Assembly (NCBI RefSeq): GCF_904849725.1
Contig: NC_058524.1
Span: forward strand, 512,972,263 to 513,036,262
Origin: Hordeum vulgare subsp. vulgare
Lineage: Eukaryota; Streptophyta; Magnoliopsida; Poales; Poaceae
DNA length: 64,000 nt
Direction: 5' to 3'
In this document: piece by piece, positions 23,300 to 33,563 of the stretch
Position numbering within the stretch: the first letter of the stretch is position 1
How the letters are laid out: each line of letters starts with the position of its first letter
The notes under the pieces: model-generated
The model's database searches: none
Told to the model about the DNA's origin: nothing
The model's input: only the letters and a program-made list of their open reading frames with translations
Made by a program: the position numbers and the translations under genes

Positions 23300-24073
23300 T
23301 CAGGCATCCGCATAGAACATCTCATAGAGATTACCTCCATGACCCGGAAGCTCAACCTGCGGATCAGGAAACACTCTAGCCTGAGATCCCTGGGATCCAT
23401 AAGGACACGGATGTGGCCTTGGTCCCCTGACTGGTGGTAAGAGGGGTCCCCGAAGAGGGGTGACTCCTCCTATAGCTGGCCAGTCAACGTGGGCCGGAAG
23501 ATGGGTCCTAACAGGGTTCCGCATCTCCATATCTCCGTACCCTGTCTGGACTACCGGTGCCAGCTGCGTCAAAGTCGTCCTCAGACGGGCACGAGTAGCA
23601 TAAAGCTCCATGCGGAGAGCACGAGCATCCCTGTCTCTGTTCTCTAGCATCTCAACAGTGGACTGCAGTAGTGGATCCTCCATAGAAGAATCAAAATAGA
23701 CTCCACTGAGGTATCCCTCTTCACCAGGCTGAGAGGCCGAAACATAGCAGAACTCTGAATTCTGCAGCAATGCATGTCTCGCTCTCATAATGGTCAGCAT
23801 TGAATAGGCAGCATCCTGTACTGCCATGTCAACAGTGACTCCCAACCCATAGGACCAATGGATTGGCTCCTCAGCTCCAGGGTAGTCTGGAAATACCCTA
23901 ACAGTGCAGATGTACTGGCTCTGGTTGAAGTCTCGGTACTGTTCCTCCATTGTGTACTCGGGGTACCAGCGGTAACCGCACACCGGCATCACCCTGACCA
24001 GCATGGCCGTATGGCCCGGTACATCAATGCACCTGGTCAGACGTACCACCTGACGAGAAGGACGGCCAGGCAT
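23300..24073 (-). CDS. Intact extra ORF upstream of gag (257 aa), function unknown
   Basis: An ATG at 24073 opens 257 codons with no break, 344 bases before the gag ATG and on the same strand. The protein starts MPGRPSRQVVRLTRCIDVPG. It has a central block rich in aromatic residues (YRWYPEYTMEEQYRDF, WSYGLGVTVDMAVQDAAY), an acidic region, and a Pro/Arg-rich C-terminus. There is no zinc finger, signal peptide or membrane span. I recall similar hypothetical proteins just upstream of gag in cereal elements of this clade, so it is probably an accessory retrotransposon gene. It is intact while gag and pol are broken. Function unknown; a role in RNA packaging or regulation would be a guess. Confidence 0.7.
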   Translation of the reverse strand: MPGRPSRQVVRLTRCIDVPGHTAMLVRVMPVCGYRWYPEYTMEEQYRDFNQSQYICTVRVFPDYPGAEEPIHWSYGLGVTVDMAVQDAAYSMLTIMRARHALLQNSEFCYVSASQPGEEGYLSGVYFDSSMEDPLLQSTVEMLENRDRDARALRMELYATRARLRTTLTQLAPVVQTGYGDMEMRNPVRTHLPAHVDWPAIGGVTPLRGPLLPPVRGPRPHPCPYGSQGSQARVFPDPQVELPGHGGNLYEMFYADA

Positions 24074-24620
24074 ATGTAAATAGAGAGTAATGCAAAGGCA
24101 TTAGAGCTCTGAATGCAAAATTGGGCAGCATAACGGCTGTAAATGCTCAAAACAAATTTTGAGACAACCCAAAATGGAATAGCGTAATGAAAAGGACGTG
24201 GATGTCGCCTAGAGGGGGGGGTGAATAGGCGCTTTAAAATAGTTAAGGTTTAGGCTTGAACAAATGCGGAATAAAACTAACGTTTAATATGTCAAGCACA
24301 AAACCTACAAACAACTAGGCTCACCTATGTGCACCAACAACTTATGCTAAGCAAGATAAACAACTAAGTGATAGCAAGATATATTACAATAAACAATATG
24401 TCTATCACAAAGTAAAGTGCATAAGTAAAGGGTTCGGGTAAGAGATAACCGAGGCACGGGGAGACGATGATGTATCCCGAAGTTCACACCCTTGCGGATG
24501 CTAATCTCCGTTAGAGCGGTGTGGAGGCACAATGCTCCCCAAGATGCCACTAAGGCCACCGTAATCTCCTCACGCCCTCGCACAATGCAAGATGCCGTGA
24601 TTCCACTAAGGGACCCTTGA

Positions 24621-24790
24621 GGGCGGTCACCGAACCCGTACAAATGGCAACCCTTGGGGGCGGTCACCGAACCCGTACAAATGGCAACCCTTCGGGGCGG
24701 TCACCGAACCCGTACACGTGGCAACCCTTGGGGGCGGTCACCGAACCCGTACACGTGGCAACCCTTGGGGGCGGTTACCGGTACCCGTAC
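24621..24790. repeat. 37-bp tandem repeat, about 5 copies
   Basis: Units beginning GGGCGGTCACCGAACCCGTA start at 24621, 24658, 24695, 24732 and 24769. The last is degenerate. Units alternate between ACAAATGG and ACACGTGG at one place. The Arg/Thr/Pro repeat ORFs here follow from the unit length. Confidence 0.9.
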
Positions 24791-25375
24791 AAATTGCTCG
24801 GGGCAATCTCCACAACCTTATTGGAGACCCCGACGCTTCCCGGAGCTTCACACCACAATGATTGAGCTCCGAGACACCACCAAGCTTCTAGGACGCCAAA
24901 GCATCCACGAAGAACAATATCAAGGGTACTAAGTACCAAAGGTAGTAAGCTTCTCAACTTCTCACTTCCACGTATCACCGTGGAGAACTCAAACCGATGC
25001 AACTAATGCAATGGCAAGAACACACGAAGTGATCAAGTCCCTCACACTCAAATCCCTCCACAACAACAAAAGCTATGGAGAAATATGAGAGGAAGAACAA
25101 GGAGCTCACAAAGAAACTCCAAGATCAAGATCCAAGGGGTTCCCCTCACATAGAGGAGAAATTGATTGGTGGAGATGTGGATCTAGATCTCCTCTCTCTT
25201 TTCCCTCAAGAACAAGCAAGAATCATTGGAGGGATAGAGAGTAATCAAGCTCTAAGAATGTCAACAATGGAGATAGAACAAGAGCTCAACAGATGGATAA
25301 AGCAAGGGGGAAGAAGACCCCCTTTATATAGTGGGGGGAAGAATCAGACCGTTACCCCCACTCTCTGCCCGAGCT

Positions 25376-25760
25376 CCAGCGGTACTACCGCTGGCTGCAG
25401 CGGTACTACCGCTGGCACTCCAGCGGTACTACCGCTGTCACTCCAGCGGTACTACCGCCAGCTAGCGGTACTACCGCTAGCTGCAGCGGTACTACCGCTG
25501 GCACCAGCGGTACTACCGCTGGGCCCCTGGTAGTGCAAAGGCACTACCACCGCCAAGAAAGTCTTCGCAAAAAGGTCCGTCCACGAACAACCGCTAGGCA
25601 GGCGGTACTAAGCTCCTGGGGCGGTACTACCGCTGACCAGGGGCGGTACTACCGCGAGCCAGCGGTACTACCGCTAGGGCCAGCGGTACTACCGCCAACT
25701 CTAGCGGTACTACCGCTAGGTCGAGCGGTACTACCGCTAGGTCCAGCGGTACTACCGCTC
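25376..25760. repeat. Array of 14 hairpin-forming 15-mers (AGCGGTACTACCGCT)
   Basis: AGCGGTACTACCGCT, a 7-bp inverted repeat around one central base, occurs about 14 times in exact or one-end-changed form. There are seven copies from 25378 to about 25520, two around 25619-25655, and five from about 25661 to 25760. Spacers are 4-8 bases inside the clusters and are themselves partly symmetric. Most copies are perfectly paired in the stem, so the pairing rather than only the sequence seems kept. Confidence 0.9.
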
Positions 25761-26833
25761 GCCACAGAAACAGCCATAACTTTCGCATACGAGCTCCGAA
25801 TCGAGCAAACCCAAGCTTGTTGGAAATCTTAAGACCATGCGGTTATGAATATGCCAAAGATATAGAGATGTGAGATCTCTATGAATGAAGAACCGGCAAA
25901 AACTCCAACATCGAAAACATCATAGTAGATGCATATGGACTCCGTTTTCGATGAACTCGAGCTTTTCATGAAGATGACCATAAGCTCTAAAACTCACAAA
26001 GAGAAACACCAACTAAGAACCAAGAAGTATGATGCAAGGATGCAAATGGTTTGAGCTCTCAACGAACGATACGATCAAGCTACTCACTTGAGAGCCCCCC
26101 TTGATAGAACAACAATCTATCCTAACCAGAAAACCTATCAAGGGCAAACCTATACCTTGCACCTCATCCTCTTGAGCTAGATGATGATGATCTTGGCTTC
26201 CTCAAGATGGACCACCTTTCTTGATTGTGTTGGCTTGATGAAGACTCGTTGATTGCTCCCCCATACTCACTATGGGTGAGCCACTCTTCAGCATATCTTC
26301 ACAAGTCCATTGCCACCACAATGGACGGAAAGCTTCAAGCATGCTATCTTCGTGCTGATCCACTTGAACTTGCACATCGCAATCTTGATGACGATCACAA
26401 CTTGACGTCATACTCCATGGGTTGTATGAGATCTTCCCTTTGACGCAAGCCCATGGAAACACACCTAACCCCCACATAGAACTCTCACGAAGACCATGGG
26501 TTAGTACACAAACACGTAATGGACAATGCTTACCATACCATGGGATCACTTGATCCCTCTCGGTACATCTTGTACGCTTTGTGTGTTGATCATCTTGGTT
26601 TACTCTTTGTCTAAGATCTTGATCAACCATTGATGATGATCATTCTTTGGATAATACCTTGAATACCATCTTGGTCATCATATAAACTCCTTGAACCCAA
26701 CAGATGGACTTCAAGAAGTGCCTATGGACAAATCCTATAAATGTAACTTAAGGCAACCATTAGTCCATAGGAATTGTCATCAAGTACCAAAACCACATAT
26801 GGAGATATATGCTCAATATATGCTCCAACACGT

Positions 26834-27075
26834 AACCACTCAACTATCAAGTTCAACTCTCTGATCATCAAACTTACTTCCTTTTTCCTAGGAATTAAAG
26901 AAACCCAAATATCTCTTGACCCGTAGTCCTATAATCTACCGATCAGAAACACGAGCCTAGAAGAAGAGGAGTAACCTAGTCCTTAATTCCCGCAGAAAAG
27001 ACGAGGATGACCAGAATAGAATATCTTGAGGAGAGAACAAGAGTCTTACGTTCCCTTCTACAAACAATTCCCTTA
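26834..27075 (-). other. Leader sequence of Tekay-type element
   Basis: Non-coding leader lying between two insertions. Joined across 27076-28938 it continues at 28939 toward the primer-binding site. I see no ORF. Confidence 0.6.
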
Positions 27076-28938
27076 TCTATACTTATACTAATTACAGACT
27101 TCCAGAAAATTCCCACGTTAATCAGAAAATACCAACCGTTAATCCAGTGGGACCAAGATATTTACGGTATAGATTGATTCTTATAATCCTAGGCAAAAAA
27201 AACATAGACCTACTAACCTATCACGGTTGTACAAAAGAAACGATTATCTTAGTATATACGTGCCTCTCGCATGCGGCAGCCCATTAAAGTAGAGCAGAAT
27301 CAAAACAAACTTTGGGTCAATTACCTTAATATATACGTTCCTCTAAAACAACTTGCTAGGAAAAATCTACGTACCTTTTTTTGAGACAAAAAGCTACATA
27401 CCTAAAACAGCTATCACGTAATCGTCTAACAGAAGAACAATATAAATCTCACATCATTAAATCTATCCCATCCCTCTGTATAAAAGGAAAACAAAACTGT
27501 GATAACCCTAATCCTATGAAAATCTTCTTAATCTCGCCCCTGTCTCACATATCCTCTCTAGCTCCAGCCTCGGTCCGATGCAAGCCGCCGGAAGCGCTCC
27601 TGATATTATTGTTGTTTACTTTCAGGTGAGACACAACTGATTCATCTTTCCGGCAAGACGTGCAAGCACATAGAGCTAGCTTGGACGATTCTTTTTGGCT
27701 GCAGCACACAAAACAACATCAATCCTCCTTGCCGCAGGTGCATATATAAACCTAAAGACGGATGCACATAGGGAACGAGATTAGATGGCTATCGATCTTC
27801 TCCCTCCCGAGCCTCCCTTTGTAACCTCACAATTCAGACTAAAGAAGCCGGAAGGAAAAGCGGTATTGAGGAAGTCCAATGAAGATGTAATACCTGGAGC
27901 AGCATAATATGAAGATGCAATACATCACAATTCAGACTAAAGAAGTGGCATTGCGGGCATGATCAATGTTCATAAGTCAAAAAAGTACTGCAAACCATTC
28001 AGGTGCAATTTCTGTTCCATGACGTGAATGACTCAATTTAAATGGAAGTCATTAGGTTTGATAGGTGAGGTTGCCTTCTTTGTATTTTTCCTAGGTGAGG
28101 CTGCATTCAGCAAAAAAATATGATTAATTTGTGATGGATTAGTTTAAGAGTAATATCTATTTAGTGCTATTTAAAATAGATAATATCAATCATTCTTGCT
28201 TACAGAAAGTTTCCTTTTTGATACGGACAAATTATGCCCTATTGTAAATACCCACCATCAGTGTTGCAAGATGGCTTGCAGAAACATATTTAGCCCGGCA
28301 ATGTGGCATAGTAATTATCCCTCTGTCGGAACGCCACTACGTCCTCCCGTAACATGTCTGCGACATCTTTGCTTCCTCCTTGATCTGAATTCTGCCCTCT
28401 GACGGTCCGTCCTGCCCCAATTGGTCTGTGTTATCCTAGCACAACATGGAGAAATGACATGGGCCTCCTACGGCCAGGGAGCGTAGTGTCACCTACCTCA
28501 CAGCTGGTCGTACGGCGTACTCAGCTCCAACTTCACTCACAATGATTTCTCCTTCTAACAAAGGGGATACGCAATCAGGTGCAAGTTGTTAAGTAGGACA
28601 ACCTTTCAGCAATTACCATATTTATATATTTTAAGTGTGCTTGGTGAAGTTAACAAATGGGGAAAGTTCTTGCGAAGGTAGGGAATTCTAAAAAATTTGC
28701 TTCCCGCGTGAGCTTTCCACACACGTCAAATAAAACAATCAAGCCTTTAAACGAATTAAAATGTTATCTAGTCAACAAAATAAAACTATCAAACTTTTAA
28801 AAGAATTAAATGTTATCCAAGTATGATAGAATGAACTAAGTTTCAAATAAAAAACTTTTAAAATCATAAGAGGAAGTACATTATGCACAATAAATTCTTA
28901 CATAACTAGCCCGTGCTACTGCATGGGTTGACGACTAG
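27076..28938 (+). mobile_element. Probable non-autonomous Helitron
   Basis: The right end has the Helitron signature: a stem (28910-28916 CCCGTGC paired with 28921-28927 GCATGGG, one G-T pair), a short spacer and CTAG at 28935-28938, followed by T. A matching left end TCTATACTTATACTAA starts at 27076 after an A, giving the expected insertion between A and T. Removal of the interval would join two stretches of Tekay-type leader. No Rep or helicase ORF is present. A TATA-like TATAAAAGG at 27479 followed by a possible exon with GT donor (TTTCAGGTGAGAC, 27618-27630) hints at a captured promoter or first exon. The left end is less certain than the right. Confidence 0.6.
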
Positions 28939-29005
28939 TATATGACTAAAGCAATTCTAGACACAACTTCGACCAGTTTGGCTTAGTAATCCTACAGTCA
29001 GTCAG

Positions 29006-29017
29006 GCTCTGATACCA
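29006..29017 (-). other. Primer-binding site, initiator tRNA-Met type
   Basis: GCTCTGATACCA on the + strand is the complement of TGGTATCAGAGC, the standard plant initiator tRNA-Met primer site. It lies four bases from the 5' LTR (29022), and it fixes the minus orientation of the Tekay-type element. Confidence 0.92.
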
Positions 29018-29021
29018 ACGC

Positions 29022-32000
29022 TGTCGGGACCCCGATCCTAAGCCATAGGAATCCAGCCTGTAACACATCGCATCCCTTTGCGGTCTCACGCACGGTTAAC
29101 TCCACGGCTGCAGCCTTACCTTAGCCGGGACCGTTTGCGTCTTTTGACTCACGTATGCAATAGCGTCGCTAGCATTCCAATGTCAAAGAACCCCGATCGA
29201 CAAGTCTAGTCATAAACCAAAGTGGCAGTACCGCACAAGGACAGGCATACATGACCCAACAAAGCAGGTGTCGGTCACCAGCGAGTGTAGACGAGTCGTA
29301 GCAAGCTACAAGGACTCCATTACATCGCGTGACATTTCCCCAAAGGGGACAGACACAACAGCTAAGAAGGACACATGCCGGTCAACCAATGTGTCCGGAG
29401 CAGTAGCGAGCTACCATGGCTCGTTGGATCACAAAGGGGCATTTCCCAGTAAGGAGTGCTACTAAAATTCACGACTAGGTAATCGAACCCCATACATATC
29501 AAGTACGACACACGTACGCATGGCATACCGATATGTATAGATACATCGATGGCATCACAACATAACCATAAACATACAAGCTTTATTTAAGAGGCTCGGA
29601 AGAGCCACACACATAATATTACACAGTAAGGGTCACACGACCCATAATAGCTATCATTCAGTTACAAGCCAGCGGAAGAGTTTAAAACTGTCTGAGTACA
29701 GACAGGTGCAACTAGAAGGCACATGGCCTGACTATACTACAGACCCAACCTAGGGCCAGATCGTAGCTGGGACACCAGCTACTCGTCGTCGTCGATGTCT
29801 ATGAAGAACCCTCCATTAGGGTCATTAGCAACCTCTGCAACATTTATTAAACAAACATGAGTACGGAGGTACTCAGCAAGACTTTAGGATAACTAACTAC
29901 TCATGCAATGTATCAACAAGGTATGGTGGGGTTTCATGCGGAAAGCCAGCATTTGACTCGTGGCTAGACAACTTGCATTTTTAAATAATTTTGACAACTT
30001 GATTTCTCGCACACGAGTCCACTAACACCACAACAATACACCATCGTGGAATCATTCCATCTCCATACAGAAATGTCGTCCACGACACTCACGCTTATCT
30101 TGACAATTTTATGAGTAGCCATTTAAGTTATCTATGAACAACATATGTCTCCAAGTAGTCCATATCCGCGTACGCGGCTGTTCAAATAGATCATAACCCT
30201 GCAGGGTTGTACTTCGTCACACACGCTCTCGCCACTTTTCGCCATGTGCACGTCATGCACCTCGGCAACCTTCAAGCGGAAGCCTAGCGAGGGAGTCGGC
30301 CACGACCGTTAACCACACCAGTACCTAGTCCAGGTTTATCACCTATCTGAGGGTAACCCACACGGAAGTCCGGCCGAGGTTTCCGCCACGGCCCCAAACG
30401 ATGTGCGCAGGGTTCCCAAGCCCACCATCCGGGTGCCACTTGGTAAACCATGCCACTGCCTACCGCATCACAGCCCACCTCTCAGGTCAGCACCATGCAC
30501 GGCCTCCAGCATGACTATAAACACCAGAAACTACTTGCAACTCCTGGACCGAGTACTAAGAGATTAATAGGTCGAGTGGGGTCATATTTCAGGGCCCATC
30601 ATGTGATAGTATCTCATCTTGGATTACATACACGGAACTCAGTTCCTAAGGACGGTTCCAATGAAACAACCCGCCATGTACTCCTACAGAGCCTTTCACC
30701 GGTACCTTTACCAAATCAGGTTCAACACACAACCTTTGCTTACCGAACACATTCTCACAATTCTGTTCATCTCCCAGATCACAGACCATACACAATTCTA
30801 AGCATAGCATGCATAGCAGGATAACGCACATCATGGCTCAAGCAACTACCAGGTATGCTAGGTTGCAAGGTTCGGCTATTTACTGTGACAAGGATAGGTC
30901 ATGCAAAGGAAGTGGGTTCAACTAACATGGCAAAAGCAGTTGAAGCATTTGATCCTAATGCAATAAGTAAGTGCAGGAGCTAGAACATGGGATTTATCGG
31001 GATGATCAAAATGGTTGCTTGCCTTGTTGCTCAGAGGAGTGACGATATCTGTCAGACGGATATTCGGTGGAATCCGGGGGAGCGGAGCCTACCGAAAGGA
31101 ATGACAACAATCAATATCAAGCATATGCAATCAACATGATGCATGAGCATGGCATGAGAATGCAAGGTGATATACTATTATAACTAACATGTATTAGGTT
31201 TGAAGTTGATTTGAATCGCATTCAAATATCACTTCAAACAAGGTATTCTCGGATACCATTTTAATTGATTCGACCTGATGCTCAGATCAACTTGATGTTA
31301 ACATGCATGGAATGACATGTTAGGTTGCTGGTTTGTAATTAGAACACTATTTGATCATGTCAATCATAGTGAAATTTAAATATTTTCCATATTCCATTTA
31401 TAAAGTATTTATAAGAATTGACTTATTCATTAATCTACATGTTTGGGTTCTGTAACATTTTCAAACATGTTTGAAAATGACATATTCAGATTCCTTGAAT
31501 TTTTCTCATACTTTTTCATATATAAATTATTTTCATTGGAGTTACAAATTAATTTCTATGAATTTTTGAAGTTTTAAACATTTCTGGAATTATTCTTATA
31601 CTGGAAAATCCCTTTATTGCGTCAGCCTCACATCAGCAGGTCAACTGACCTGATCAGGTCAAACCTGACAGGGGGGACCTACTGGTCAGCCTCTCAGGGG
31701 CTAATCCCGCGCTGACCAGCCCCTAAGTGGGTTTGACTTGGCCTTGGGCCCACTGTCAGTGAGTGTTTAGGCGTTAAACTGCTGGGTTAGGCTGGCCACG
31801 TCGTTCCTCCCCGGAGCTTGGCCGGCGGCGACCAGATCCGTAGCAGAACCTCGCCGACGACATGCTAAAACGTGATGTGGTGCTCGGAAAAGGAGGCTGA
31901 GAGCACTCGAGTGATCTCCAGGATCGACCTCATCCAGCGCTGGCCTCAGGGAGAGCTATAGGTGGCCGGAGTAAGCCGGCGACGAGCCGGGGCGGCTGCC

Positions 32001-33022
32001 GGAGTACGGGTTCGATGGTCCAGTGGCTAGGGGGATCGGATCCGAGGGGAAAGAGAGGGGAAATGATCGCAGGCTCACGGGGAGTGCGGAGAAGGGCTTA
32101 GACGGCTCGGGGAAGGGTTGTTGCCGGCGTTACACCGTCGATTTGCCGGCGTCCGAAGGTTGAAGACGATGGCGTTGGGGACGTTGCGGAGCTCGGGGAG
32201 ACTTCGGTCGTTGCAGAGAGAACTAGCTCGAGGAGGCCAAGCTACTGGACTACTCGGAAGGGGGGTCCTGTGGCTAGAGGCGCGGCAGCTCGAGCTCGAG
32301 CTCGTGGCAATGGCGGCAGAAGGAGGGAGGAGAGATCCAGAGAGGAGGGGGGAACTGGACCTGGGGAACGGGTAGGGTCGGGCTCGGGGTGGATATCCCC
32401 GTGCTTGCCAGCGCGAGGCGGCGGCCAGGCAGCCAGGGAGCTGCGTGGAGGCGCGCGGCGACGCGGCGGCCACCTCCTGCTCCTACTGTCGAGGAGGAAG
32501 ACGACAGGAGAAGTTGGGCCGGGCCAGGTGAGCGTTAGGTAATTTCTTTTCTCTTTTTTTTTCCTGATTTGTTTCTGTTTTGCTATTTCATTAACTTGCT
32601 ACTTATTGCAGCTCCCAAATAGTTTGTAAAAGCTATTTTAAACACACCAGAATATTTGTTGGAATATTTCCAACCATTCCTAAAGTTTTCAACATTTTTG
32701 AAAGTTTAAAGTTTCTCATTTCAAATTTAAAACTTGAAACCAGTAGCTTTTGCGTTTATTTAAAATGCTTAAAGTGTCAAGAAAAAGGTTTTCTTCATTG
32801 CTTATATACTTTCATGATTTATCAGAAAGATTGAACTTTTCTTGAGGCCATTTTGGGTTCATTGATTTTAACTAGTTTGAATTTTCCTTTATTTTGAGAA
32901 GTGGCTAGGGTTTTAGCATTTTCCTTCACCACTTGCTTTGTTCTTGTCGAAAATTTCCTAGATGCAATGCAAAGAAGACATGAGCACAAAGCTAACTTGC
33001 TTAAGGTGTCAGGGATGTGACT
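29022..33022 (-). repeat. 5' LTR of Tekay-type element (4001 bp)
   Basis: Copy of 14749-18502, with the same ends except that the last base is T instead of A (GGATGTGACT at 33022). It contains about 247 bases (31309-31558) absent from the other copy. The flanking GCTAA at 33023-33027 follows. It is the LTR that would carry the promoter. I did not find a TATA box I would defend. Confidence 0.9.
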
Positions 33023-33027
33023 GCTAA

Positions 33028-33563
33028 TGCTTTGTTCTGGCTCCCTATTAAAAGGAGACCTTAATATCCCTTAGTTTCCATTAGGACCCCGCTGCCACGG
33101 GAGGGTAGGACAAAATATGTCATGCAAGTTCTTTTCCATAAGCACGTATGACTAAATACAGAATACATGCCTACATTACATTGACGAACTGGAGCTAGTT
33201 ACATATCACCCTATGTTATAACTGTTGCATGATGAATGCCATCCGACATAATTATCCATCACCGATCCAATGCCTACGAGCTTTTCCTATAGTGGTCCTT
33301 GCTAAGTTACTTTACCGCTACTGCTGTGACACTTGCTATACAAATTACTACTGCTACTGTTACCGCCGCTACCGTTACTATCATACTACTTTGCTACTAA
33401 AACTTTGCTGCAGATACTAAGTCTTTCAGGTGTGGTTGAATTGACAACTCAACTGCTAATACCTGAGAGTATTCTTTGGCTCCCCTTGTGTCGAATCAAT
33501 AAATTTGAGTTGAATACTCTAACCTTGAAAACTGTTGCGATCCCCTATACTTGTGGGTTATCA
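33028..33563 (+). repeat. 3' LTR of Athila-like element, second piece
   Basis: Continues the LTR interrupted at 14748, from TGCTTTGTTCTGG to the end GTGGGTTATCA. Base changes against 6662-7197 are scattered substitutions with no net length change. Confidence 0.9.

Larger units (their letters stand above)
24199..26830 (-). mobile_element. Repeat-rich non-autonomous element with hairpin 15-mer array, inserted in Tekay-type leader
   Basis: The stretch from TGGATGTCGCCTAGAGG (24199) to CATATATGCTCCAACA (26830) breaks the leader between the extra ORF and the 5' LTR. Read on the minus strand it starts TGTT and ends TCCA, an LTR-like TG...CA pair. ACGT occurs at both edges (24196-24199 and 26830-26833) and may be the target duplication. 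The edge CCCCCCCTCTAGGCGACAT resembles LTR ends of copia elements, so a solo LTR or a large non-autonomous element are both possible. It holds a 37-bp tandem repeat, 14 hairpin 15-mers and no convincing ORF. Class assignment is open. Confidence 0.6.
14749..33022 (-). mobile_element. Tekay/Del-type chromovirus gypsy element, minus strand, inserted in Athila LTR
   Basis: Long LTRs at 14749-18502 (3' LTR) and 29022-33022 (5' LTR) flank an internal region read on the minus strand. In order these are: primer site complementary to initiator tRNA-Met, leader, an extra ORF, gag with zinc knuckle, protease, RT, RNase H, integrase and a chromodomain. A 5-bp duplication (GCTAA) flanks the element. LTR length near 4 kb, the Met primer and the C-terminal chromodomain point to the Tekay/Del clade. 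gag-pol carries several frameshifts and stops. The LTRs differ by about a dozen substitutions in their first 450 bases, so the insertion is moderately old. Two more elements sit in its leader. Confidence 0.92.
6410..33563 (+). mobile_element. Athila-like gypsy LTR retrotransposon (Sabrina/WHAM type), non-autonomous, with nested insertions
   Basis: A + strand LTR element: 5' LTR remnant 6410-7197, primer-binding site 7209-7226, gag-protease 7264-10004, an extra ORF 10842-11804, polypurine tract 13871-13885, and a 3' LTR in two pieces (13886-14748 and 33028-33563). The 788 bases of 5' LTR correspond exactly in length to the matching 3' LTR pieces (252 + 536), which supports the reconstruction. 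I see no reverse transcriptase, RNase H or integrase between protease and 3' LTR, so it would have depended on another element. Its upstream boundary is outside the window. The name Sabrina/WHAM-like is from recall. Confidence 0.85.

Noticed and set aside
25376..25760. CRISPR-like array
   Set aside because: Repeats are 15-mers with 4-8 base spacers, not 24-40 base repeats with unique spacers, and the sequence is a plant repeat.
27381..27629. 82-codon ORF in the Helitron as a host gene
   Set aside because: No domain, and codon use looks random. Only the possible promoter-exon remnant is worth noting.
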